Shown in pieces: positions 40,360 through 48,121 of a stretch of DNA of 64,000 nt. The position numbers were made by a program, and so were the translations under genes. Source of the DNA: Phenylobacterium parvum (GTDB taxonomy: Bacteria; Pseudomonadota; Alphaproteobacteria; Caulobacterales; Caulobacteraceae); assembly GCF_003150835.1 (NCBI RefSeq), contig NZ_CP029479.1, positions 1,736,001-1,800,000 on the forward strand, in the 5' to 3' direction. The notes beneath the pieces were generated by a model. It searched no databases. It worked only from the letters and a program-made list of their open reading frames with translations, and had not been told where the DNA came from. Every line of letters begins with the position of its first letter. Within the stretch, counting starts at the first letter, position 1.

Positions 40360-41122
40360 CGCCGACCCCCGCGAAGCTTCCGAGAAGGCCGCCGTACCCG
40401 TTCAGCCAGACCATGCCGATCAGCCCCAGACTGAGGGCAAGGATCGCCAGGGAGAGGAGGACCATCAGGGGCGAGGCGACGAAGAAGACCTGGAACTGCG
40501 GCATGATGCGGGCCGCGAGGCCGACGGCGACGTTGAACACAAGGGCCAGGACCAGGACCGGGGCGCTGAGCTGGACGCCCATGCGAAAGGCGTCCGAAAG
40601 CGTGCGGATCGCCAGCTGTCCCGAATCGGCGACCGAGGCCGCCGAACCAAAGGGGAAAATCTTGTAGGAGTTCACCATCGCCCCGAGGAAGAGGTGATGC
40701 AGGTTGGTCGAGAAGATGAGGATCAGGCCGACCAGCCCGATGAAGGTGCCGACGGTCGTCGAAGGCTCGACAACCCCCGGGGCGGAGGTCTGGGCGAAGG
40801 ACAGGGTCGACTGGATCGAGATGATTTCCCCGGCCACGGAGAGCGAGGCCATGAAGAGCCTCAGCACAGCGCCGATCATGAGCCCGATGAAGATTTCACG
40901 GACCACGTGCAGGGTCATTGTCCCAAGGTCGGCGGGAACCGGCGGCAGGACGGGCAGGACCACAGGTGCGAGGACCAGGGTGAGGAGAAGGGCGAAGGCC
41001 AGCCGGATTCGCACCGGCACCGCCTGGTCCCCGATCGCCGGCATGGTCATGATCATGGCCGCCAGGCGTGTGAACACCATGGCGCCGGCATAGACCTGCT
41101 GCACGGAAGCGTAGGGCTCCAC
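40352..41122 (-). CDS. fliR: Flagellar export gate protein FliR
   Basis: A 256-residue hydrophobic protein with about six membrane segments. Landmarks include VFTRLAAMIMTMPAIGDQAVPVRIR in two pieces, GLMIGAVLRLFMASLSVAGE and FNVAVGLAARIMPQFQVFFVASP. It forms the FliPQR export pore of the flagellar type III secretion system. It follows fliQ by 5 bp and overlaps flhB. Confidence 0.96.
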   Translation of the reverse strand: MEPYASVQQVYAGAMVFTRLAAMIMTMPAIGDQAVPVRIRLAFALLLTLVLAPVVLPVLPPVPADLGTMTLHVVREIFIGLMIGAVLRLFMASLSVAGEIISIQSTLSFAQTSAPGVVEPSTTVGTFIGLVGLILIFSTNLHHLFLGAMVNSYKIFPFGSAASVADSGQLAIRTLSDAFRMGVQLSAPVLVLALVFNVAVGLAARIMPQFQVFFVASPLMVLLSLAILALSLGLIGMVWLNGYGGLLGSFAGVGGG

Positions 41123-41127
41123 TGGGC

Positions 41128-41391
41128 CTACATCGCTGCGATGCGGGCGGCGATCTGGGCCATGAAGCCCGACATGAGGGCCCCCATGATCGGCAGGAAG
41201 ATCAGCAGGGAGACGAAGACTGCGACGATCTTGGGCGCAAACACCAGGGTCGCCTCCTGGATCTGGGTCAGGGCCTGGAAGAGGCCGATCACCACCCCGA
41301 CCACAAGTCCGACGATCAGCATGGGGGCCGACAGCTGGATGGTGAGCCAGAGGGCGTTGCGACCGATGTCGAGGACTTCCGCGCCGTTCAT
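41128..41391 (-). CDS. fliQ: Flagellar export gate protein FliQ
   Basis: An 87-residue protein with two membrane hairpin helices, about 15-40 (MLIVGLVVGVVIGLFQALTQ) and 50-75, and the family motif QALTQIQEATLVFAPKI. Four FliQ copies pack with FliP and FliR in the export gate. It lies 36 bp after fliE and 5 bp before fliR. Confidence 0.97.
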   Translation of the reverse strand: MNGAEVLDIGRNALWLTIQLSAPMLIVGLVVGVVIGLFQALTQIQEATLVFAPKIVAVFVSLLIFLPIMGALMSGFMAQIAARIAAM

Positions 41392-41427
41392 GGCCTTACT
41401 CCGTTGAGAATCCGCTCCCTTAAGGGG

Positions 41428-41739
41428 TCAGATCGGCATCCTCATGATTTCCTGGTAGGCGCTGATGACCTGGTCCCGCACCGCCATGACCGTCTCGAGG
41501 CTGGTCTCGGCGGCGGACACTGCGGTGGCGACATCGATCAGCTGGGCCTTGCCCTGGGCGTGGGCCACGATCTGCTGCTCGGCGGACTTGGAAGCGCCGA
41601 TGGCGTTGTCCACGACCCCGCGGACCATGGCGCCGAAGTCCGCGCCGCCCGCGGCGGCGCCGGCGGCATCCGGGCCGGTCCCGCCAATTCCCTTCTGGGC
41701 TGCGGCATAGGCCTTGGCGACGCTGAGGGCAGTGATCAT
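41428..41739 (-). CDS. fliE: Flagellar hook-basal body protein FliE
   Basis: A 103-residue protein. The C-terminal half carries the FliE signature DVATAVSAAETSLETVMAVRDQVISAYQEI, split over two helices, ending MRMPI. FliE connects the MS ring to the rod. It starts 14 bp after the flgC stop, in the same unit. Confidence 0.95.
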   Translation of the reverse strand: MITALSVAKAYAAAQKGIGGTGPDAAGAAAGGADFGAMVRGVVDNAIGASKSAEQQIVAHAQGKAQLIDVATAVSAAETSLETVMAVRDQVISAYQEIMRMPI

Positions 41740-41753
41740 TCAGCTTCTCCCCA

Positions 41754-42173
41754 TTACTTCCGGATGAGATCCAGGGTGCGGGATTCCATGGCTCGGGCGG
41801 TCTCGATCACCGTCAGGTTGGCCTCGTAGGCCCGCTGGGCGGCCCTCATGTCGAGGGACTCGATGAGCGTGTTCACGTTCGGCATCTTCACGTAACCCTC
41901 GGCGTCCGCCGACGGGTGACCGGGATCGTACTCGGTCTTGAAGTCGCTCTGGTCGGGGGCCACCCGGACCATCTTCACGCCCTGCCCGCCATCCGTGCGC
42001 ACGGGCTGGAACACCGGGACCTGCCGGCGGTAGGGGTCGCCGCCGGGGGTCCGCGACGTCGAGTTCGCGTTGGCGATGTTCTCGGCGATGATCCGCATCC
42101 GCGCCTGCTCGGCGCGCAGGGCGGTCGCGGCGATGGCCTGGGCGGCGTTCGAGGGCGGGCGGACATCAGCCAT
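41754..42173 (-). CDS. flgC: Flagellar proximal rod protein FlgC
   Basis: A 139-residue protein. The N-terminal rod motif is ATALRAEQARMRIIAENIANANST, a middle segment gives VRVAPDQSDFKTEYDPGHPSADAEGYVKMPNVN in pieces, and the C-terminus EANLTVIETARAMESRTLDLIRK closes the coiled D0 domain. It starts 10 bp after flgB. Confidence 0.96.
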   Translation of the reverse strand: MADVRPPSNAAQAIAATALRAEQARMRIIAENIANANSTSRTPGGDPYRRQVPVFQPVRTDGGQGVKMVRVAPDQSDFKTEYDPGHPSADAEGYVKMPNVNTLIESLDMRAAQRAYEANLTVIETARAMESRTLDLIRK

Positions 42174-42183
42174 GGTTCAGGTC

Positions 42184-42627
42184 CTATCTGCCGGGGGCTC
42201 GGGCAGCCATACGGATCATGGAGACCGACTTCTGGTAGAAGCCGATGGCCGCATCGTAGTTCAGCCGCGAGTCGGCCATGCGCAGCATCTGGTCCTCGAG
42301 GGACACCTGGTTGCCGTCGAGGGTGGTCACGGCGTCCGGCGAGCGCTCCGCCCGGTAGCCGCGCGCAGCCGCGATATCTTCCGGGCCCGACGGGCGCTGG
42401 TGCGCGGGGTGGGTGACCGACATCACGGTGATCGAACCCGGCCCCGACGAAGCGCCCGGGCCGGCGTCCGGGCCCGTCACGCGAAAGCGGAACGGCGCGA
42501 GGTCCTTGGGGCGATATCCAGGCGTGCTGGCGTTGGCGACATTCTCCGCCACGAGCCGCTGGCGCTCGGTGAAGTAGGTCATCCGGCCGCGGAGCATGCC
42601 GAGGAGCGGGATGGAGGAGATATCCAT
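42184..42627 (-). CDS. flgB: Flagellar proximal rod protein FlgB
   Basis: ATG 42627 gives 147 residues, the normal length; the open frame upstream is a shadow. The N-terminus carries LRGRMTYFTERQRLVAENVANASTPGY, the rod-family motif in two parts, and the C-terminus ends YDAAIGFYQKSVSMIRMA. It is the first gene of the unit flgB-flgC-fliE-fliQ-fliR-flhB, and its start is 24 bp from a perfect CtrA box. Confidence 0.95.
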   Translation of the reverse strand: MDISSIPLLGMLRGRMTYFTERQRLVAENVANASTPGYRPKDLAPFRFRVTGPDAGPGASSGPGSITVMSVTHPAHQRPSGPEDIAAARGYRAERSPDAVTTLDGNQVSLEDQMLRMADSRLNYDAAIGFYQKSVSMIRMAARAPGR

Positions 42628-42650
42628 GCGATCTCGGTAAACAAACAGGG

Positions 42651-42666
42651 TTAATTGGTCGTTAAC
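42651..42666. promoter_or_regulatory. CtrA binding box between flgB and fliO
   Basis: TTAA (42651-42654), seven bases, then TTAAC (42662-42666): an exact TTAA-N7-TTAAC CtrA consensus. It lies in the 61-bp gap between the divergent flgB and fliO starts and so can control both class II flagellar transcripts. GGAGG (42671-42675) is the ribosome site of fliO. Confidence 0.85.
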
Positions 42667-42688
42667 ACCCTGGAGGCAGGTTCTCGCC

Positions 42689-42967
42689 ATGGATCCGATC
42701 ACGCTGGCCCGGGCGACCTTCGCCCTCCTCTTCACCCTCGGGCTGATAGGCATTGCCGCCGTTCTCCTTCGGCGCTTCGGTCCGGGCGGCGTGTTCAGGA
42801 TCAGCACGCCGGGACGCGAACGCCGGCTGAAGGTGGTCGAGACCCTGATCCTCGACCCGGCGCGCCGACTTGTCCTGGTGGAGTGTGATGGAGAAACCCG
42901 GCTCCTGATGCTGGGAGACGGACGCGAGCTGTCCCCGCCCCCGCGCGCGCCTGAGAGGAACGGATGA
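42689..42967 (+). CDS. fliO: Flagellar biosynthesis protein FliO
   Basis: A 92-residue protein with one N-terminal membrane helix (about 8-28, FALLFTLGLIGIAAVLL) and a short cytoplasmic domain with the FliO motif RRLKVVETLILDPARRLVLVECDG. It is at the small end of the family. FliO assists FliP assembly. Its end overlaps the fliP start (ATGA, 42964-42967), and the CtrA box is just upstream. Confidence 0.85.
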   Translation: MDPITLARATFALLFTLGLIGIAAVLLRRFGPGGVFRISTPGRERRLKVVETLILDPARRLVLVECDGETRLLMLGDGRELSPPPRAPERNG

Positions 42968-43764
42968 CCCGCAAAGCGCCCTCCGAACGCCAACCCAGCG
43001 CTTTGGCTGCGGACCTTCGCCACGCGGCGAAGCTCTCCCTGTTGGCTGCGGCAATTGGCCTGGTCCTGCCGGCCGCCGCCCTCGCCCAGGCTGTCAACAT
43101 CGATCTTGGGACAGGGGCGGGCCTGACCCAGAGGGTCGTGCAGCTGATCGGCCTCCTGACCGTCCTGTCACTCGCACCCTCGATCGTGATCATGACGACC
43201 TCCTTCGTCCGGATGGTCGTGGTCCTTTCGCTGCTCCGGACCGCTCTTGGGCTCCAGCAGAGCCCCCCGAACGCCGTGCTGGTAAGCCTCGCCCTCTTCA
43301 TGACCGCCATTGTCATGACGCCGACCTTCCAGAAGTCCTACGACCTCGGAATCCAGCCGCTGATGAACAACCAGATGGAGCTTCCCGCGGCCATCGAGGC
43401 GGCGAGCGGTCCGGTGAAGACCTTCATGCTCAGCCAGGTCGACCGCGAGGACCTGGCCCTCTTCATCCGGCTCTCCAGGATCGAGCGGCCGGCGACGGCC
43501 CAGGACGTCCCGATCCGCGTGGTGACCCCGGCCTTCATGATCTCGGAACTCAAGCGCGCCTTCGAGATCGGCTTCCTGCTGTTCGTGCCCTTCCTGGTCA
43601 TCGACCTGGTCGTCGCTAGTGTGCTGATGAGCATGGGCATGATGATGCTTCCGCCTGTGGTGGTGTCCCTGCCCTTCAAGCTGATCTTCTTCGTCCTGGT
43701 GGACGGATGGCGGCTCGTGGCGGGTAGTCTGATCGAAAGCTTCCAGCGCGCCTCAGGCGGATAG
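42964..43764 (+). CDS. fliP: Flagellar export gate protein FliP
   Basis: A 266-residue protein with a cleavable signal (about 18-44, ending AALAQA), one following membrane helix, the core motif IMTTSFVRMVVVLSLLRTALG, the helix-rich periplasmic loop and two C-terminal membrane helices (LLFVPFLVIDLVVASVLMSMGMM, LPFKLIFFVLVDGW). It is the central subunit of the FliPQR pore. It converges with the TPR gene, 35 bp apart. Confidence 0.97.
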   Translation: MTRKAPSERQPSALAADLRHAAKLSLLAAAIGLVLPAAALAQAVNIDLGTGAGLTQRVVQLIGLLTVLSLAPSIVIMTTSFVRMVVVLSLLRTALGLQQSPPNAVLVSLALFMTAIVMTPTFQKSYDLGIQPLMNNQMELPAAIEAASGPVKTFMLSQVDREDLALFIRLSRIERPATAQDVPIRVVTPAFMISELKRAFEIGFLLFVPFLVIDLVVASVLMSMGMMMLPPVVVSLPFKLIFFVLVDGWRLVAGSLIESFQRASGG

Positions 43765-43792
43765 CTGGGGAACGCCCGGCCAGATCCCCGAC

Positions 43793-43809
43793 GCCGGCCT
43801 TAGGCCGGC
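43793..43809. terminator. Hairpin at the fliP / TPR gene convergence
   Basis: GCCGGCC (43793-43799), a three-base loop and GGCCGGC (43803-43809) form a perfect 7-bp stem. It spans the stop codon of the minus-strand TPR gene. There is no T tract on either side, so it may only slow or protect transcripts; a role in termination is uncertain. Confidence 0.35.
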
Positions 43810-46760
43810 CGCGGCGGCGCGGGCGGACGGGCCGGAGCCGGCGGCCTGGGGGGCGCCGCAGCGGTCGTCGCAGGTGCAGGAGCGGGCCGCTGTGTCGTCG
43901 CCAGGGCCGGAGCCGCAGCCCCCGGAGCCGGGCGGGTGAACCGGGCGCGCATCTTCTCCACCCAGCCGGAGAAGGCCTCGTTGTCCGCCGTGACCTTGCT
44001 GAAGTCGGCGGCCCCAACCTCGGCGCTCTCGACCCCGGTCAAGCCAACCTTCAAGGCCTCGGGGTTGCGCGCCTGGTCGATGAAGGCGTCGTAGCGGCTC
44101 CGGAGGCGCGCCAGGGCCGCGTCGTCGCCCGACAGGCTGTAGGCGATGCCGGCGCGGAGCAGCTTGCCCTCCTCCTCGGCGCTGAGCGGACCCGGCCGCC
44201 TCCAGCGATCGCCCAGGCTGCGCTCGAAGGCTGCAGCGGCGACGGGCCAGTTCTTCTGGCGCCAGATGATCTCGGTCTTCAGGTCCTGCCCCTCGGGGGT
44301 GGCGTCCCTCTCCAGCAGTTCCACGGCGTCGTCAGGGCGATTCAGCGCGATCAGGGCGCGGGCCTCGACCCGACGCCGTTCCATCTGCATGGGCGGCGGC
44401 AGGAGCGTCGTCCTGGAGTTGTTGATGGCCTGCAGCGCCAGCTCGGGCTTGCGATCCATGAGGTAGATGAGGGCGAGGTCCGTCGCCACCTGGGCCCGGG
44501 GTGCTCCGTCCAGCCGGTTCTCAACCTGGTACTTCAGGAGTTCAGCGGCCTGCTCAAGGAGGTCGACATTCACCAGCCTTCCGACGAGGCGGCGAACCAT
44601 CATGTCGCCATCTGCGCCCAAGGGGGTCAGTTCCTTGAAGTCGAGGAAAAGGGCCAGCGCCTGGACGGGCTGGAGGCCATCGGCGATCCCGTCCATGAAG
44701 AGGGACCGGAAGGCCTGGTTGAGATCCGCCTGGAGTTGCACCGCTTCGGGCAGGTCGGGAAGGGACCGGCCCGCCGACCGCAGGGTCTCCAAGGCCTCCC
44801 TGTAGCGCCCCTGGCTGAGATAGATGCCGCCGAGGGTCCGGATGACCTCCAGTTCGGTCCCGTCCCCGCGCCAGCGGTATCGAAGCGCGCTGATCGCGTC
44901 TGCAGCCTGGATCGGGGTCACCTGCCCACTGTCGAGGCGGATGCGGGTCGCCCGAAGGGCGGCGGGCGTCGCCAGGGCGTCCATCGGTGCAGTGGCGACG
45001 GCATCGTAAATCCGGACCGCCCGGTCCTTGGCCCCCTGGGCCTCGAGAAGGCGAGCCTGCAGAAGACGGACCGAGAGGGTCTCCTCGGCGCCGGCGCGAT
45101 CCTCGAGGGCGAGGCGGATGGCCTTGTCCGCCCCCTCGTAGTCGCCCTGGGCCAGGGCCGCCTGCCCCTCGGCGCGGGCGAACCGCGACTTCCAGACTGG
45201 CGAGAACTGGTTGAAGGCTTCGGCGCCCGCAGCAAACTCGTTCCGGGTCTCGGTCCACTGTCCGAGCTGGGCGGAGATGTAGGCCCGCCAGAGCGACGCA
45301 GAAGGATCGGAGGCCAGGATCGGCGCAGAGAAATCGGTCGCGGCCTCCGCGTACCGGCGGGACATGACCCGGGCAATTCCCCTCAGTCCCCGGAACTCCG
45401 GATTCTCGAGGACCTGCGGCGATTTCCGCGCCATGTCGTTGAGGACGCCGATCGCCTCGAACCCGAGTTCGCTGCCCACCAGGAAGCGGGCCAGGGCGAA
45501 ACGATTGGCGGTCGGGGCGTCCTTGCCCTTGCCGGACTCCTCGGCGGCCTCGGCGAAGAGTGAATTGTAGCGCGCCAGGAAGCCTTCCGGACCGGTCTTG
45601 GGCCATTCCACCTGATCAATCAGGGCCGGCATGATGGCCGGCCGGGGCGCATCAAGGCCAGCGTCCTCGGGAGCGGAACCCACCGAGAGCGGCGAGAGGG
45701 CGAGGCCTTCGGGACGCCCGATCCGGACAATGTCGCCGTCCTGGGTGACGGCGAGGTCCGGCACGAAGGACTCCAGCGCGAGCCCCTGCGACGACGGCAG
45801 GACGTTGACCTGGGCGAACTCGCGGCGAAGGGGCGCGCCCTTGGCGGGGCCCAGGGCCGTGACGACCGTGATCCGGTCGCCCACCACGGGATCATCGATC
45901 CTGAGCACCCGGGTCGCGCCGGCCACGGCGCTCTTCAGGGCCGCCGGACCGCCGGCTTCGTCACGGACGACCCTGACCACCGACCCCTGGGGCGACGGCG
46001 CGCGCCCAAGGGCGATATTCCAGGTCGATCCCGCGGAGTCCGCCCGGAAGGGTGTCCCCGGCGGTGCATCGATGCGCACGGCGGCGTAGTCAGGACCTGT
46101 AAAGGTCTCCGCCGCGGACATCTGGCGCAGGCCCCGGGGAAAGGAAGAAATGTCCAGCCGAGCCGGGGCGTCAAAGACGATCCAGATCGATCCACCCCGC
46201 CGGAAGACCGCCGCACCCGCGGGATTTGCAAACGGGAAGCTGAGGACCGCCTGCCCCTGACCAAGGGCGATCTCGCCCTTCACGACCCCACCCCGGGGAA
46301 GGGGATCGGGCCGGACAAGCGCCGCCGGGGGCGACGGCTCCATCGCCGCGGTCTCGACCGCCGATGGCTCACCTTCGGGAGGCGCGGATTTCTGGAAGAC
46401 ATTCACCCAGACGGCGCCGTCCGCCGATCCGGAGGTCAGATCCGCATCCTCCGCCAGGGTGAGGACGAGCTGGGTCCGCGGGCCCGCCTGCCCGACACGG
46501 GCGGACTTGATCCATTTTGGCGGTGCGGTCCGGAACCGGGAAAGGTCAGGTCGGGCGCCGGCCGGGAAGGTGACCGTGAGGGTGACTCCCTCGCGCCGGG
46601 TGGACACGCCGGGGCCGAAATCCAGGCGCGTGAACTCCGCCGCCTCACCGATCCGGACACCCGGAAGCGCGGCGGCGGTCTGGGCGCCGATGGGCGTAGC
46701 GACGGCGGCGGCCAGGGCCATCGCCGCGACGCCCGATCCGAGGGATCGGCGCAGGGTCAT
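43800..46760 (-). CDS. Large periplasmic TPR protein of the flagellar locus
   Basis: A 986-residue protein with a signal peptide (about 1-28, ending GAQTAA). The first 350 residues are beta-rich, with AMIN-like segments (VRIGEAAEFTRLDFGPG, TQLVLTLAEDADL). Residues 380-930 are helical TPR-type repeats (FLVGSELGFEAIGVLNDMARK, LARGDYEGADKAIRLAL-like LAQGDYEGADKAIRLAL, YLSQGRYREALETLRSAG, ALIALNRPDDAVELLERDA). The end is a Pro/Ala-rich tail. It is the last gene after fliL-fliM-DUF6468-MotE-like, 3 bp after the previous stop, so it is probably a motor- or export-related periplasmic scaffold. No defined function is known to me. Confidence 0.8.
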   Translation of the reverse strand: MTLRRSLGSGVAAMALAAAVATPIGAQTAAALPGVRIGEAAEFTRLDFGPGVSTRREGVTLTVTFPAGARPDLSRFRTAPPKWIKSARVGQAGPRTQLVLTLAEDADLTSGSADGAVWVNVFQKSAPPEGEPSAVETAAMEPSPPAALVRPDPLPRGGVVKGEIALGQGQAVLSFPFANPAGAAVFRRGGSIWIVFDAPARLDISSFPRGLRQMSAAETFTGPDYAAVRIDAPPGTPFRADSAGSTWNIALGRAPSPQGSVVRVVRDEAGGPAALKSAVAGATRVLRIDDPVVGDRITVVTALGPAKGAPLRREFAQVNVLPSSQGLALESFVPDLAVTQDGDIVRIGRPEGLALSPLSVGSAPEDAGLDAPRPAIMPALIDQVEWPKTGPEGFLARYNSLFAEAAEESGKGKDAPTANRFALARFLVGSELGFEAIGVLNDMARKSPQVLENPEFRGLRGIARVMSRRYAEAATDFSAPILASDPSASLWRAYISAQLGQWTETRNEFAAGAEAFNQFSPVWKSRFARAEGQAALAQGDYEGADKAIRLALEDRAGAEETLSVRLLQARLLEAQGAKDRAVRIYDAVATAPMDALATPAALRATRIRLDSGQVTPIQAADAISALRYRWRGDGTELEVIRTLGGIYLSQGRYREALETLRSAGRSLPDLPEAVQLQADLNQAFRSLFMDGIADGLQPVQALALFLDFKELTPLGADGDMMVRRLVGRLVNVDLLEQAAELLKYQVENRLDGAPRAQVATDLALIYLMDRKPELALQAINNSRTTLLPPPMQMERRRVEARALIALNRPDDAVELLERDATPEGQDLKTEIIWRQKNWPVAAAAFERSLGDRWRRPGPLSAEEEGKLLRAGIAYSLSGDDAALARLRSRYDAFIDQARNPEALKVGLTGVESAEVGAADFSKVTADNEAFSGWVEKMRARFTRPAPGAAAPALATTQRPAPAPATTAAAPPRPPAPARPPAPPRPA

Positions 46761-46763
46761 GGA

Positions 46764-47579
46764 TCAGGCCGGTCCAGGCGGGGCGCCGGGGGCGGCGGCC
46801 TGAGGTCTGGGCGCGGCGGGAGCTGGCGTGCCCGCAGGGGCCGCGGCGGGCGCTGCCGCTCCGGAGGCTGCGGCGGCCGTGCGGACCGGCGCGAAGCGGT
46901 TGGCCAGGGATTCCGTCAGCCGCTTGGCTTCCGCCGGCGGCATCTGGGCGAGGATGAGGCCGAGGGACTTCTCCTTCATCTTGGCCGCGATCGGCAGCCG
47001 CACGGCATCGGTCAGCAGCATCATCCGGGGCGCCGCGTCCTTGGGCTTCATCGACTCGAAGACCTTGACCATGCGGGCGACCTCGGCGGCTTCCTGCTCA
47101 TCGCCGATCTTCAGTAGCCCCTGGATGTCGGACTTGATGCCGTTGAGGGTCTTCACCTTGGCGTCGAGCTTGGCCTCGGCGGCGGCCAGCAGGGCGAGCT
47201 GGGTGTTGAAATCCGCCTCCCTCTGGTCCAGCTGGCCACGCCTTTGGCCCAGGCTCTGCAGGATCTGGAGCTCTGCAGGCGAAAGGCCGGCTTCCTTGGC
47301 GAGCTCAGCGGCGGTCGGGGCGCAGACAAGAGGCTTGGCCGGCGCGGCGGGTGCGCCCCCCTCCCCCGCCTTGGCCTCGCCGGACTTGCCGTCCGCCGGC
47401 TTGGCCTCGCCGGGCTTTGCGGCGGGCGCACCCGCCGCCTGGCCTGCGGCGCCCTGGGCGAAGGCCCTGGCGCCTGTGAACAGGTCCTGGGCGCCGTTGA
47501 CCCCCGAAAGCGCATTGAGGGCGAGGACGCCCGCGGCGGCCACGCCGACCAGGGGAAGGATTCGGGGAAGACCGCTCAT
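46764..47579 (-). CDS. MotE-like flagellar periplasmic protein
   Basis: ATG 47579 gives 271 residues; its start overlaps the DUF6468 stop (ATGA). An N-terminal membrane or signal segment (ILPLVGVAAAGVLALNAL) is followed by a Pro/Ala/Lys low-complexity linker and a coiled coil (LSPAELQILQSLGQRRGQLDQRE through AEAKLDAKVKTLN). A MgtE_N/MotE-type globular domain follows (EAAEVARMVKVFESMKPKDAAPRMM, IAAKMKEKSLGLILAQMPPAEAKRLTE in pieces). A Pro/Ala-rich tail closes it. MotE in rhizobia is a chaperone for stator component MotC; the layout and position fit a related motor role here. Confidence 0.8.
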   Translation of the reverse strand: MSGLPRILPLVGVAAAGVLALNALSGVNGAQDLFTGARAFAQGAAGQAAGAPAAKPGEAKPADGKSGEAKAGEGGAPAAPAKPLVCAPTAAELAKEAGLSPAELQILQSLGQRRGQLDQREADFNTQLALLAAAEAKLDAKVKTLNGIKSDIQGLLKIGDEQEAAEVARMVKVFESMKPKDAAPRMMLLTDAVRLPIAAKMKEKSLGLILAQMPPAEAKRLTESLANRFAPVRTAAAASGAAAPAAAPAGTPAPAAPRPQAAAPGAPPGPA

Positions 47580-48121
47580 CGTCCGGCTCCCCCGAGGGCG
47601 GACCGGGCCGGCGCAGAGGCGCCAAGGAAGAGTTCGTCTTCGAATTCCGGACGGCGGCGGGTGCTGGCGACGGGCCGGCGGGCGGAAGGCTCGGCGACCG
47701 GACGGAGGGAGGGCTCGACGGCGTCCCGGCTCCGGGCGCGGGCCTCGCGGCTCTGGGCCAGGAGGGATCCGAGGTTGCGGCTCAGGCGCTCGATGTCGGC
47801 CTCGGACGCATGGGGATCCCGCGGATCTACGGCCAGTCCGGCCCGCGCTCCAGCCTCGAACTGCTGGTCGAGCTTGGAGGCCAGGATCCGGGCCCGCTCG
47901 ATCCGGCTGACCAGGACCTCGGCCATCTCGTCGCTGGCGGCCTTGAGATCGGCAAGGCCGCGCTCCGCGCGCGCCGCTGCAGCGTCGAGGTCGGCTACGG
48001 CCTTGGCGAAGCCCATCTGGCCCTCGCGCAGGACCTTGAGCCTCTGGTTCAGGCGCCATCCCATCCAGAGCGCCCCGCAGAGCAGCCCTGCCAGCAGCAG
48101 GTTGAGGACGATGGAAATCAT
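47576..48121 (-). CDS. DUF6468 bitopic membrane protein of the flagellar operon
   Basis: A 181-residue protein with one N-terminal membrane helix (about 4-22, IVLNLLLAGLLCGALWMGW), a coiled coil (about 25-125) and a Pro/Arg-rich C-terminus. It overlaps fliM upstream and the MotE-like gene downstream by four bases each. Caulobacter has a flagellar-positioning bitopic protein, PflI, encoded in a flagellar locus; this may be its counterpart, but I cannot confirm that from sequence alone. Confidence 0.75.
   Translation of the reverse strand: MISIVLNLLLAGLLCGALWMGWRLNQRLKVLREGQMGFAKAVADLDAAAARAERGLADLKAASDEMAEVLVSRIERARILASKLDQQFEAGARAGLAVDPRDPHASEADIERLSRNLGSLLAQSREARARSRDAVEPSLRPVAEPSARRPVASTRRRPEFEDELFLGASAPARSALGGAGR

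Noticed and set aside
43800-46760. Classic TPR-only protein
   Set aside because: The N-terminal 350 residues are beta-rich and AMIN-like, so the whole protein is not a simple TPR solenoid.
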